From NCBI GenBank assembly GCA_950295325.1, contig OX485803.1, positions 63,999,554 to 64,063,553 of the forward strand: a DNA stretch of 64,000 nt, given 5' to 3'. Position 1 is the first letter of the stretch; the number at the start of each line of letters is the position of its first letter. The notes beneath the pieces were generated by a model. It worked only from the letters and a program-made list of their open reading frames with translations, was not told where the DNA came from and made no database searches. Below, piece by piece: positions 31,415 through 43,542 of the stretch. Made by a program: the position numbers and the translations under genes. This DNA is from Polytrichum commune. Taxonomy: Eukaryota; Streptophyta; Polytrichopsida; Polytrichales; Polytrichaceae.

Positions 31415-32546
31415 AACTAGTTGGTTACCCTTACTCTACTTACTAAATAACTATTTGGTTAGCCTTACTCTACTTACTAAATGACTAGTTGGTTAGCCTT
31501 ACTCTACTTACTAAATGACTAGTTGGTTAGCCTTACTCTACTTACTAAATGACTACCGTACGTTAAGGGTAGCTTCGGCGCTCTCTTGCCGAATAATTAT
31601 TAAAAGTAAAAAAATAGTGTTCGCCACCTAGAAATAGTATATTCAAATTTTCGGCAATTTTCTCTTTTAATTTTAAAAATTCAGCTTAAATTCATTTTCT
31701 ATTTTCTATTTAAGCTTATATCTTGTACATCTCTCTTGCATTGAATGACAAGTAAGATGTGAGTGAAGAGTAGAGAATGCTCTGTGCTTTATGCAAGTAG
31801 AGTGGAGTTGTGTTCAACAATGCATATGGGATATGTAAACTTTGAGGTGAAGCACCGAGTTAGACTTCATTTTTATAACTCGCATAACATTTGCATAGAG
31901 TCTTCAAATGACATAAAATTTGTTGGAGGTGAAAGATTACTTGATTTCTAAACTTTTCTTAGACCAACAAAATTCCAAAAAAGTTGATATCCTATGCACA
32001 AATGAGCTCCGAAAAACTGTTATGAATGCATTTTAATTTTTTGATCTTTACACGGCTGCAATGTTTTGTCCATATCTTTTGCATAAAGACTTATTTTGAC
32101 ACAAAACTTATTGGAGGTGGAAGAAGGATTGATTTCTCAACTTTTGTTAGTTGGACAAAATTCTATAAAACTTCATCTTCTATGCTCAATTGGACTCCAA
32201 AAATTTGTGTACAACACATTTGAAAAGCCTCACCTAGAGTCTTGCTACTTCTTAACCCATATTCTTTGTGGACTAATGTAAGTGAGCTTGATTACAAAAG
32301 GAGCACCTTTTCTCTTTCAAAATTCACATATGCTTCCACTATAAGTAAAACTCTAGTGAGAAGTAAACATTTCTTACTTTTCGGTAATTTTGAAAAATAA
32401 TTAATTTTATATTCGGCAAAAAATGCCAATAATATTCCAAAATTTTCGGCGTCTATTTTTAGAATTATTTTGTGCCAAAGCTGCCCTTAACGTACGGTAG
32501 TTGGTTACCCTTACTCTACTTACTAAATGACTAGTTGGTTACCCTT
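31415..32546. repeat. 34-bp tandem array split by an insertion
   Basis: Units beginning (A/G)ACTAGTTGGTTA start at 31415, 31449, 31483, 31517 and 31551, an exact 34-bp period. The fifth unit is interrupted at 31556 and resumes at 32500; one more partial unit ends near 32546. The interrupting DNA is the TIR element at 31556-32497. Confidence 0.9.
31556..32497. mobile_element. 942-bp non-autonomous DNA transposon with TA target duplication
   Basis: The ends are CCGTACGTTAAGGG and its complement, extending to a 24-bp TIR with two mismatches. TA lies on both sides (31554-31555 and 32498-32499). Removing the element and one TA restores an exact 34-bp tandem unit, so the insertion site is certain. 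The interior is AT-rich, has short duplicated phrases ('attggaggtg', 'tcaac/taacttttgttag') and no transposase frame. The TA duplication fits the Tc1/mariner group. Confidence 0.9.
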
Positions 32547-32770
32547 CCTAAAGTTTAAAGCGGGGGAAAAAGAATACATGATTCTAAAAAACAAGGGTTC
32601 ACTTTTCGCCTTTAGTTTACAAGCCCTTAGGTATGTTACGGTTGAAACCAAACATAAATTACGTTAATTTAAAGGGTACAGTGCTAGTATTGCTACTTGA
32701 TGTTATGATGTTTTTTATTTTATCATTAATGAATTGCATGATATAGAAACTTTAGTAAAATTCTATTTAA
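32545..32770. repeat. Direct repeat, copy 2 (partner 25863-26090)
   Basis: This is the second copy of the 226-228 bp direct repeat. It begins at once after the broken 34-bp tandem array. Confidence 0.85.
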
Positions 32771-35700
32771 AAAAAATTAAGTTCACCATTATTATATTCT
32801 TGCATGTCCAAGGTCGAGGGAATGTCGTTTTGGGCTCGAGGCGATCGCACCCCCCTACGTTTTGTAACTATGTGCGATAATGGGGTGTTTAATGGGGGAT
32901 GTTTATGCACCGCTTAATCTTTTTCCCTCCCTATTTGTAGATAAAAAGCTACTTTGACGTATTTTTTAGCACCCTAAATTTAATTGTAATTATTTAGAGA
33001 GGCTAATTTTTGGCACAATAGTTTTTTTATAAATCGTACAAGTACCGAATAGTGGATTTAATACTATAACATTGCGGAACCAACTATCTGAGCAACAAAC
33101 ATTCCATGCTCAAATTATCATTCATTTGGTTTCAATGAGTGATGCCAATCCTAAACCATTCAAAGTACCATTCAAAACACAACCAATAGCACTTGAATAC
33201 TAGTTAAAGGGTTACCAATAAACATAGAGATAACAAAATATACAAGCTAAAATAGACAAGTTGTAAACACGGATAAAACAAAACAAGATTTACAATCAAT
33301 TGTGACAAGACATGAAATTTTGCACAACTACCTACTCAAAAAAAAAGGTTGCATTCAAATACATGAAAGCTAAATACAAAAGTTAAAAACATTTGCTTTA
33401 ATTGTGTTCACAAACACATTCAACTATAGTCCCATCTAAACCTTGTAACATACATTTACAATTTGAAGGGTCAAGATACAACTATGCACTCTCCAATACT
33501 ATCAAGATAGTACATGTTCAACATCCTCTACAATGTCATGATAAGATTAATAAATTGTGAGAGGTTTAGCACCAATGACAACAAATTTCTAAAACTAGTT
33601 GATGGCATGAGGGGGGATCCCACGACATTTCCCTCCATACTAACACACATGATTCAAATTTGGACAAAAACTACGTACACACATCTTCAACCAAGTAGTT
33701 GAACCCATATTTATTCTATTGATTCTACTACACACTTTTTGGGGGATCCTATGTCTATGACCCTTTTTCTTTTCTTTTTTAATGATTACTAAAATGAAGG
33801 AATTATCCACCACCTTATTTTACATATAATTATGTAGGGGACATATTTCCGATACCATGGTAGATCTAATGATATTATAGAATTTACCTTAAACGAATTG
33901 AATTGACCCTATTTTTTTATATCTCACGTGGTTTTCTAAAATTCGGACAGTGACCTCCTTGAGGTTTCGGGCCCTTTTCAACCTTCCCATCCCACCTTTG
34001 AGTCCCCTTCACCTCCCCTTCTGCCCTCCCAAATCGGCTAAATATTTTTTTCGTGTGAGCATTGCCCTCTAAATAATTTTCAACATTTAAATTTTTCAAA
34101 ATAAATGGGTGTGCACATTTCAAGTTGCTCGTCATTACAATCCCATAGAAAAACTCAAAAAATAATTAATTAAAAAAAAACTCAAAAATATAAATATTGA
34201 AAATTTTCTCGCCTTTCCACACAGCTTTGTAGTGTCATTTCAAACCCCAAAATGGGGCTATTGGAAACAAAAATCCTATTTGAGGCTATGTGACTTGCTA
34301 ATAAGCCTATATTACCATTATATCTGCCTCATCCTTTAGCGTTCCACATGGGGCCTTCGAACAAATTTGGGCAAAAGGTGGTGACAATAAATGACAGAAA
34401 TAAAAGTAAATGAAAAATCAAATATGATGTTTTATTTTATGTCATTTGTGTCTACCATCAACATAATCATGTAGATGAAATTTTAATTCTAGCATTTGCA
34501 CCCATTCTATGTGCACAATTGATGATGTGTGGCCTGTAGACTGGGATTGTTGGTAAAAACAGTGCCATTTGAGGCTCCCTCATTATAAGTCCTTAATACC
34601 ATCTTCCCACTCCCAATGTACCTTTTGCATTCCCCTTTCCTCTCTAATATGGGGCTCACATACATTTGTAAACCATTTTGGTATGTGTAATTCACCAAAA
34701 TTGGAATCACAACAATTTGCTTTTGGATTGTGTCCATTATAATGATTTTATGATTGCTATCACTTTGAAAAGTATTGGATTAAAGGTATATGTAGAACAA
34801 ATCTTACAATTCTAGCATTTTTGCATCTTTTTGAATTGCCTTGGAACTTGAATGCACCATTCAATGTAGTCTTTTGAAGTACATAGGTGTTTGTAAGTAA
34901 AGTTCTATGTGTATGAAGTATTTGTGTTTGTAAGAAAAGTTCATGGGTTTGTATGCATTCAGACATCTTGTGCTTCTCAAAATTGTCACAAATATCAAGT
35001 TGTTGCTTCCTTCTATAGATTTCATACTGAAAACTAAAGACAATGAACGTAAGCATGTATCTCCAAACATCTAGCATGTGTTTTTGATGCAAGTGATGTT
35101 TATGTAATGTATAATCTTAACTTTCTGCAACATGGTTGCGTTCGCTACAAACAAATGGCTTGATAAGAGCTATTTCCAAACTAGCAAGTTATTGGCAATG
35201 GTCATGTTACTAATCAATTCACAATGTGTATAGGAAGTCAAAAACCACTAATTGGAAAATACAATAAAATGCCTTCTATTCCTAACCACTCATGTAAAGA
35301 TGAGATATTTATTAAATTGATCATAACATTTTGTTTATCCCTTGTCTTGTATGTTGGCTAGAAGGATGTCAATTGGGAACATATCATTGATTGGTATGTG
35401 ATGTGGTCTCCTCCCTTGGTAATCTAGGTTTGTATATTGCATGGCCTTCCAGGTTAAATCACAAACCTAGTGAAATGTTACCCAATCCTTAGGCTTGGGA
35501 CATTGAAAAACATCTCACTTACATGTTGTCGATTGGAAGTTATTAGCATGGTATATTTTTATCCTTGCAAAATAATTAGCTCCAAATGTTTTACAAGGTT
35601 GTATACTAAAATGTAAAGGGCAATTTCATGTGAAGTATAAGGCTAATACATGAATAATCATGAGTAAAAACCTACATCCATGTGAACTCTTGAGGTTATT

Positions 35701-38700
35701 AGGGAGATTGGTTGTAAGTGCGCACTGCGTTTACACAAAATCAAATGCTCAAGAACTTGACAATTTAAACACTTAAGCACTTGATTGAGCCAAATCATTT
35801 CTCAATTTGACTATTTTAAGTGGATTGTGGTGTAAGCAAAGGAAAGTTCCTATTTTTGAAAATGATTATCTACCCTAATTTGTTTGTCTTGTTTCATTTT
35901 TCCATTAAACTCATTAGTTCCTTTGCAAGATAGTATCGTGTTTACTCTAGCAATATTGTTTTCAAGGAGCGCGAGAGAGAGAGAGAGAGAGAGGTGTGTG
36001 TGTAAGGGTTGTTCAAAGATGGGTAGGGAGGTTGCATAAGTGTGAGTGAGTAAAATGTCGATGATAGTGCAGCTCTAAGGTTTGATAATAAAGGTTGTGT
36101 TTGAGATTATGTGAGACAATGAAAATTGTTGATTTATGATATCTTGAATAGGTGTAGGATAATGCTCTTGAGTTTGAGCAAATTGGGAGGTTTCAAGATC
36201 ATTATCGTGGTTATCTTATGTTGTGCATTGTGGTAATGAAGATCTGGGCGTTCAACCCCTAATGTCATGTGCAACCATAATTTGGACGTGAGCAATTTGC
36301 TTTGACACTAGTTCAGATGGTTTTTTTATTGTTTCAACTACTCCTCTTGTTCATGTTCAAGTCTATTATGTTCTACCATATGGATGATTTTGATTCAATA
36401 GAGTTAGATATTTTTGGATTAATTCGGATATGGGAGTGTGCTCTCAATTGGTTTACAATGGAACCGGTCCACAACCCAAAACTTGACATTGGTCACCTCT
36501 GCAGTTTAGGGGCATGTTTTTTTTGTTGATCCCTATGTGCAAATGATTCCCAATTGATCTAAAAATTTGCATGACACTCAAATGTAGCATATCCTCAAAA
36601 TCTGCCATTGGACTTTTGAGTTGGACATGTGAATCTTATGGCGGAACCTTAGTGTCCCATGATGCACTGGTTCTCGCATAAAGCCCGTGTCAACGTCAAA
36701 AATGGTCGGTTGAAGGCGATCAAAGTGGCGTTGAGCTTATCTCGACGTCTTGTACACAAGGTGATGTTTGAAGTCGATTTTTGTTTTCAATCACTGACAA
36801 CCACATTCTCTGGTGTAGCTCTTGACTGTACTCTTCCTCGGTCCTCTTCGACGCCATTGCAAATGATGCATGTGCCAACACTTTTCCCCTCTCTCTATAG
36901 GTGATACCCCAAATCCTAAAAAAAAAATTATTGCGTTTTTTGGCTTTGTTTAACCCCTAAGTGCCCAAGCCTTTTGGAATGCACTTTTCCTAAGAAATAT
37001 GTGCATGGCTTTAATACAATCCCCAATGGAGGAATTTGTCTTTTATCCAAAATCTAACCGTATAGATGTTTAAAGAACTTGTTTATTAGTATGCATACCA
37101 ATTTTGAGACCGAGATTGCATAAGAGTTGTGAGATTCAAACAAGAGAAATGTATACATTCTTTTTTTGTATGCCGCCCCTCCCCACAGTGTTGGTATGAT
37201 TTGCTCATAAGTGTTTTTAGGAGTTTGAGGTGACACGAACAACTCCAACATGTGAAAGAATACGAAAATGTGATTCCAAAGACCCTATGTATGCATATAG
37301 AGCTATCCCAATCATTTCGCAATCCTCCTTGCAATTCTTGAAACGCATTTTCTTTATTTTAACACTTGACGATTTGATATTGCAAATTACTTCACATTGG
37401 TAATTGTGAATACTAATATTCGACGGTCAAAAATACGGAATTTTTTTACTCTTTCCACTACAACACTTTTCAAAAGAAATGAATAATGAGAACTCTTTGG
37501 ATGTCAAAAACAAGTATAATAGTCCAATTAACTGAAACATTGAGGAAATAGTAAAGCACTTTCTCCACCCATTCCACGGGGAGGTCACTTCATTGTCAAG
37601 TTGACACCATGTGCGGACAAAGTTTGCTACCCCTATATTACATGCCATATATAATTTTAAAATTTATGATATTTTTTCTACATATACATAACCATTGATA
37701 GTATCTTTTGTATATATTTTTTGAAATTTTTAGTCATCTTTATTTTTTAGTAATTGTTTTAGTTCAATTCAGTGTCATTCTAGTTAGAAATGGTATGTTT
37801 TATGAAAAAAACAAATCATCAAATTTAGTTACCACTTTTGACTATGTCATAGGTACTGTGTATATCTACTCATGAAAGAAAATTGATAAGATTTTGACCC
37901 ATTTTGGTGGTGCAACTTACCAAAAGAAGATTTTTTTTGGTCGCACGTGGTGTTCAACTTGACAATGGAGTGATCTACCCATGACCCATTCCCTACATCA
38001 CAAACATATATGCCTTTACGACCCTCTCTAAAATCAAATATTTACTCTTTTTGGTCAATAATGCCTCAATCCAAAAGTTGCCCTTCCATACTACCCGCCA
38101 AAAAAATTTACGCGGTCAAAGGAATTTACATGCCCACACACAAACGAGCCAAAATTTTTGGTCAACCATATATGGTTGCTCGGGCACTTGGGTAAATGTG
38201 GGACACTGGTGTCCCGCCATAAGGTTCATGTGTTGGATGGGTGTAGATCCATGTGAAAGGTGTGCAATTGTGGCACCACTACCTCAAATTGCAAAGCTTC
38301 CCAAAAAATCACAAAATGATGGTTTCAAGATTTGTGAGTTGGTTTGTGTAGGTACATTGCTCCTCTTTTGAATGAGGGTAACATTTTGTTATTTGGAGAT
38401 GATTTGAGTGGAGGTTTGATAAAAAAACCAACCCTAATTTAATTTCTGTATTGTTGACCCTCAAGATCATTATTGACATTCATGTTATAATCTCCTACAT
38501 AATAGTTCTTGTACATTTAAAATTTGGATTGTGAGTAGTCACCTCTAACTTGCAAACATCTATACGTTTGGATTTATCAAAAGAAGCTTTAGATCTTCAA
38601 CTACGGTCGTTGAAATGAAGGTCACATTTTTTTGGGCAGATTTGAGGGAAATTGGGTGTGGGAAGTTAGGGGTTAAGAAACACAAAGAGACCAAGTAGAA

Positions 38701-38737
38701 GATGTTAGATTTGATGAAAAAGATATTGACCTCTCTA

Positions 38738-38739
<2 letters not shown>
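32771..38739. other. Gene-free AT-rich stretch
   Basis: No coding region is supported over about 6 kb. The longest frames (up to 110 codons at 34760-35092, minus) are AT-driven and lack motifs. A (GA)n(TG)n tract lies at 35970-36003. No delimitable transposon was found, although 33.92-33.95 kb shares an end sequence with the element at 30.38 kb. Confidence 0.5.

Positions 38740-38771
<32 letters not shown>
38740..38771. repeat. (AT)n microsatellite
   Basis: This is an uninterrupted AT dinucleotide run of about 30 bp. Confidence 0.95.
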
Positions 38772-38773
<2 letters not shown>

Positions 38774-39761
38774 ATGAAATACAAAGAAAGCAATTGCAAT
38801 TGCAATTCTTGAATACTACATCTATATTTGTATGTTGGTTTACTTGACCACGACAAAACGATAGAACTCAAAGGAAAGATTGAAGACTTATAAATGATGA
38901 TTAGGTGTTGCCTACAAATATATGTGAAAAGTGTTGCACTTATGAGATATACCACATAAATTGAAAGATTGCATGTACGTATGGTTGTAAAAAGGAGGCT
39001 CTTCAAATCAACATCCCGCCCAAGTGAAGGTCTAGAGCATTTTGGAGGCTAATTCAAATTAAAGTGATTAAATGCATCAATGTGAGGTTAATTGAGCTAA
39101 TTAGATTTCTTAATAGGCTCATTAATCAAGAGCGTAATATGCATAAATATGTACTTGACATCATGTTTATGACTACCATTGAGTTTTTTTTTTGAAACCA
39201 TCATTCAAACGAGACATGTTGTGTCATGTTTCATCCAATTGCACATTTGTTTTTACCTAGAATCGTCATTCAAATGAAAACATCCGTTGTCATAGGTCAT
39301 CCACCTAGGGAGCCTTATTTTCTATTCTCTTGCATGCAGCTCGGTTTAGGGTTACATATCAATAATGGCTAGGATACCATACTTTGTGTCAAACACATGG
39401 GCATCACATGCATTTCGCTTCATTTTTAAGAACTTCATTCTCGCACAAATACTTGTATGGTGAAAACACGTTGGTTCAATGTGGAGATAGGGGATTTTTG
39501 CATTTGAGCGTACTTCTCTTTCATCCAACATAAAAGCCTTGAAACATTATGTATCATGGGGTGTTACTCTTTTTAGTTGCTTTGGCACCAAAATCAGCTT
39601 TAAAAAGCCTGAAGCAGTTTGGATTAAGTCATTTGAGATGAATTGGACACAAACCTATAAGGGGTCAAGTTGTTATGTTGAATGGATGAGGAGGTACGCT
39701 TGTATGCGACAATTCCCTCTCTTTTTTTGTTCAATTTCACCAATGTTGCCAATGTGATGAT

Positions 39762-40420
39762 CCTTACATGACCCTTCAAAGACGTAAGGGCTCAATGTAC
39801 AACATATATACACAATTCCTACTAGCCTTGCCAAGTCTTAGAGTCACTTAACCAACAATTGGGGGTTTGAAACATGATTGTCTTATGTCAAGGATGAAAT
39901 AGAAATAGGTGTACTCATACATGACAATAATGATCAAAACACGACATATATTTTTGTATCTAGAGGCAGCCACGTTGTGTATTTGAACCTAAAACATCAA
40001 GGCACTCACCTGATTTGAAAAGTGCACTTAAAAGAAAAGGTTAATTCTAGATATAACCACTTTTGAAATAATTTGCTAAAATGGAAGTATGTAGCTAAAA
40101 TACATATTTTTTGTGCATGAAGGGGGCCAACTTGAAGCCTCTTGGATGCTTAAGGGTTAACCCCTTAAAGGTCTAAGAAGCTCAATGTATGACCCATGTA
40201 CACAATCTTTACAAGTCTTCACCAAGTTTTAGAAAAAAAATAGAAAAAAAATTATGAGTTTGAAACTTTATTTAGTACATGATCTCATCTTGAGGAGAAT
40301 GTAAATCTATAGTCATTTGTGATGATCAAGTACTAAGTATGTACTTGCATCCAAAGGCGCCCAAATATGGCATTTGAACCTAATAAATCAACAATCAAGG
40401 CATCCACCAATTTCAAATGT
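39762..40420. repeat. Diverged tandem duplication, period about 390 bp
   Basis: 39762-40020 and about 40150-40420 share, in order, 'ctcaatgta', 'acaca.t', 'ccaagt.tta', 'gtttgaaac', 'tttgaacctaa' and 'atcaaggca.(t/c)cacc'. Divergence is high. No coding content is seen. Confidence 0.5.
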
Positions 40421-40751
40421 AAAAATAAATAAAAATATTTAGATAGGATCATTTTGAGCACAATTAGGTTCAAACGACTTTTTATTTGTTTTTATTCGTG
40501 TTTAGGTAGAAGACCAAAAAGCCATAAAAAAATGACTCAATCAGATCAATGCATCAAATAGTGTTTTCAATGTTACTTACCTGGGGGGGGGGTGCACCTT
40601 TCTCAACACATACATGAGTATAACTGAGTGCATAAAAGGGGCATTAATTTGAACTTTTCTATACTATGTACACTAATGCTACACAACTTATAACTCATAG
40701 TAATGCACATGTATGAAGGACTTCTAGAAAATATACAACAGTTGTACTCAT

Positions 40752-41600
40752 ATGGTAGGGTCAATTATTGAGGCTCATTTATTTGGAAGTATGGAGGAGG
40801 ATGAGGAGTGTGATTATGATCACACATTGATTGATGATTCTAGTGCACAAGGTGGTGACAAGGAAAATTATAGTGTTGGAGAAGACAATTCAAACAAGTG
40901 CAAGGATGTTGTCAAAGAGACGGAATCGATACAATCACATGTTGAGAATCATTCACATGAAGATGTGGAGTTGCAAAGTGAGCTTCGACATGCCTTGGAT
41001 GTTCTAATTGATGAACATGGAAGCATTGGAATGCCCTCTCAATCTAATGTAGAGTCCATTGTGGCCTATTTAGAGATACGGGAGTCTAGAATTTTTAGAA
41101 GTGCATTTGTTAGTCATATGAACAGCCATCCAATCTTATCTAAAGATTGATTGACTCGGATTAAAGCTAGCATTTTATATGAAGCCCAAACTCCTTACCA
41201 CCACAAATCATGATACTATGTCAAATCTTGGTTGTGATCGTGGAGTGTGTTTGTCGAGCACACATGAAGCTAAAATTATAAAAAACATGATAGACCAAAA
41301 AAATTGGGTTTGGTTTGTTGGGAGGGTTTTATGAATCGTCGGGTGGAGTATAGGGATCCAATTGGCTTGATGGACAATTCATCAAACATGAAGATTGGTT
41401 TATCTTGGTTTCGAAAAGGAACCAACAAAAAGTGGACTTACAATCTTATGGATCATTTGATGGCAGATTTGGAAGCCCTAATTGCAATAGCTTTTATGAC
41501 ATATTTTGTAGACTTAAATGCTAATGAGTTACATCTGGGGGATGAAAAAGTCTTCAATAACTTTATAAATGAATGCCATGGGTTTACATTATTCATATGA
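40752..41600 (+). pseudogene. Degenerate gene fragment, family not recognised
   Basis: 40752-41150 encodes 132 aa, acidic at first (MEEDEECDYDHTLIDDSS), then ESIVAYLEIRESRIFRSAFVSHMN...LSKD. The TGA stop sits where the frame would otherwise continue sensibly (LTRIKASILYEAQ). Near 41299 a different phase reads NWVWFVGRVL before a stop, and 41325-41600 continues in yet another phase (NRRVEYRDPIGLMD ... GLSWFRKGTNKKWTYN ... FINECHG). These pieces look like one protein broken by a stop and at least one frameshift. The WFVGRV/LSWFRK pattern suggests a small folded domain, but I cannot name it. Codon usage and length make chance unlikely for all pieces together. Confidence 0.4.
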
Positions 41601-42402
41601 TAGAGGTTCGTTATTATTTTAAATATAGTTGTAAACTTATATTAATGGCTATATATGAATGTAGAGTCCTTTACGTGTACATATTGTCACTTGCATTTCT
41701 TATCATTGAAATTGTACTTGTATTGCTCGATTTTACAACAACAAAAAAAACACTTGTATATAGGGGGTTCTAAGAATATGTTGTGAGTGCACGTGGTTTG
41801 TGGCATTTGAGGAAAAGTGCATCCGCCAAGTCACTTACTATTGGAATTACACAATGATAGAACTATTTACTCTATATCTCATTTTTTGCCAACAAGAATT
41901 GGTTATTTTGAACATTATAGAACATTAACATCTTTTCTTGGTTAAAAATTACATTAACAATAAGAAGATTATAATCTTTTGTATAACCAAATAATAAGTG
42001 ACTCTAAATATGATATTTTAGTGTAGCATCTTCTAAGCCCCCTTCTTTTCAATGTAATTTTCATGTGACATCATATTCCTACTTCCGAATCATTTGTGCA
42101 TCTTTTTTCCTACACGTGTACGGGTTCTTTGTGTTCCTTAGTCCATGGGAGCTGACTGGGGCAAGTCTAGCCTAATGATTTATTTCAACACTTGGCTAGA
42201 TTGTATGTGGAGTTGAATAAGCCCACAAAATGACTCCAGGCATGCTTTTGGAACATGAGCTCTTGACCCACAAGGTAGCCCTAGGAACTGTACGATACCC
42301 TGTACTTATGTCTTTCAACCCACGAGGTAGGTCTAAGGAAGGTATGATACCCTATTACCGACTGCTTAATAAAACATTTAACCCAACCTTGACAGTGGTG
42401 AC
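41601..42402. other. Gene-free stretch
   Basis: No coding region, RNA gene or structured repeat was recognised here. Confidence 0.5.
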
Positions 42403-42970
42403 CCGGGCTAGGGTCGTTCATTCGGCTGGGGTCCACCCCTTCCACACCTACTTCATTGTCCAGTCTTCATGTCCACACTTGCATGAGAAGTCTTCCTCGT
42501 TGGTAACCGATGTGACAGTACCCGGTTTTCATATGTGGGCACCTGATGTATATGAGGATTCACCTACTTTGGTTGCAACATTCTTTTCTATTGCACCTAA
42601 AATATCTATCCTTGCCAATATGGTACGTGTTTTTATTGGTAACCTCAGGGTCACAAAAAATAGAGATCTTAACCTTTCTGACGGATCGCACGTTATGCTT
42701 CCTAGTTGTTCCAGCCCTTTATAGTCGCCGGATTAGAATGACTGGAATCCAACATTACAAATATTCAAGTTGACATCACTTTCATTATTCCCAAGTTAAT
42801 TGATGGAGTTCCTTCACATGCCAAAGGTGCTCGATGGCTTAAGTGACCGGGTATTGTCACATTGGTTCCCAACGGGGAAGAGTTCCCACGCAAGTGTGGG
42901 CAGGAAGTCCAGACAATGAAGGAGGCATGGGAGGGGCGGGGCCCAGCCGAATGAAGATGTGATCTAGCCC
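42403..42970. repeat. Large imperfect inverted repeat (foldback), arms about 130-170 bp
   Basis: 42403-42530 and 42843-42970 are inverted copies at roughly 80 percent by eye. Shared phrases include 'cattcggctggg', 'cttcattgtc', 'cccacacttgc' or near variants, and 'atgtgaca.tacccggt'. The match weakens towards the centre. A 164-codon frame at 42230-42724 spans the left arm; it has no motif and is not called as a gene. This may be a decayed foldback transposon. Confidence 0.65.
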
Positions 42971-43542
42971 ATGCCGACATTGGCAACGCATAACATTAAT
43001 CAGCAAAGCACTGTGCATTCACTTGCCATTTTGAGCCGAAATTGTTCACAAATTACTCTTGTCAATTACCATTGTTCACATATTACGTTGTGAATGTTGA
43101 CACTATTCCCAAAAAGCACTATCGACACCGGCACTCTTCATATAGATCATTGTTTCTATTGCACTTTTCATGATACCAAGAATACAAATGTACTTGCTAG
43201 ACTTGTGAATGATAGCCAAGCTGACACTTTGGCAAACGACATATGTTTGGAATGATTCATAACTTATTCCCGGCCCCACCAAAGTATGGTGTGAGGTTGA
43301 GTAATGTTATGATGATGAAGAGTTGATTTAGTGTGGCGTTAAAATTAGTAGAGTGTGACATATAAATTAATGTGATCTTCATGACTTATCATGTACCACC
43401 AAGTGTCATACAAGACTCTCTCATCTAGCGCCCAGTGATTGCAAGACTATTTATGTGGGTCAATAAATGAATAGTGTGAACCTCGCTAGAGATCTGAGTT
43501 GTCCATAAAGCCACTCAAAGAGGGATGAAACCGTGGGTTTGA

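Noticed and set aside
31128-31484. 118-codon plus-strand ORF
   Set aside because: It is coded by a periodic GC-rich repeat and the start of the 34-bp tandem array.
25863-32770. LTR retrotransposon with 226-bp LTRs
   Set aside because: No TG...CA ends, primer-binding site, polypurine tract or gag-pol remains were seen between the repeats.
38560-39006. 148-codon minus-strand ORF
   Set aside because: It spans the (AT)n microsatellite (poly Ile-Tyr), which keeps the frame open artificially.
42230-42724. 164-codon plus-strand ORF
   Set aside because: It runs through the arm of an inverted repeat whose other copy is not open, and it has no motif.
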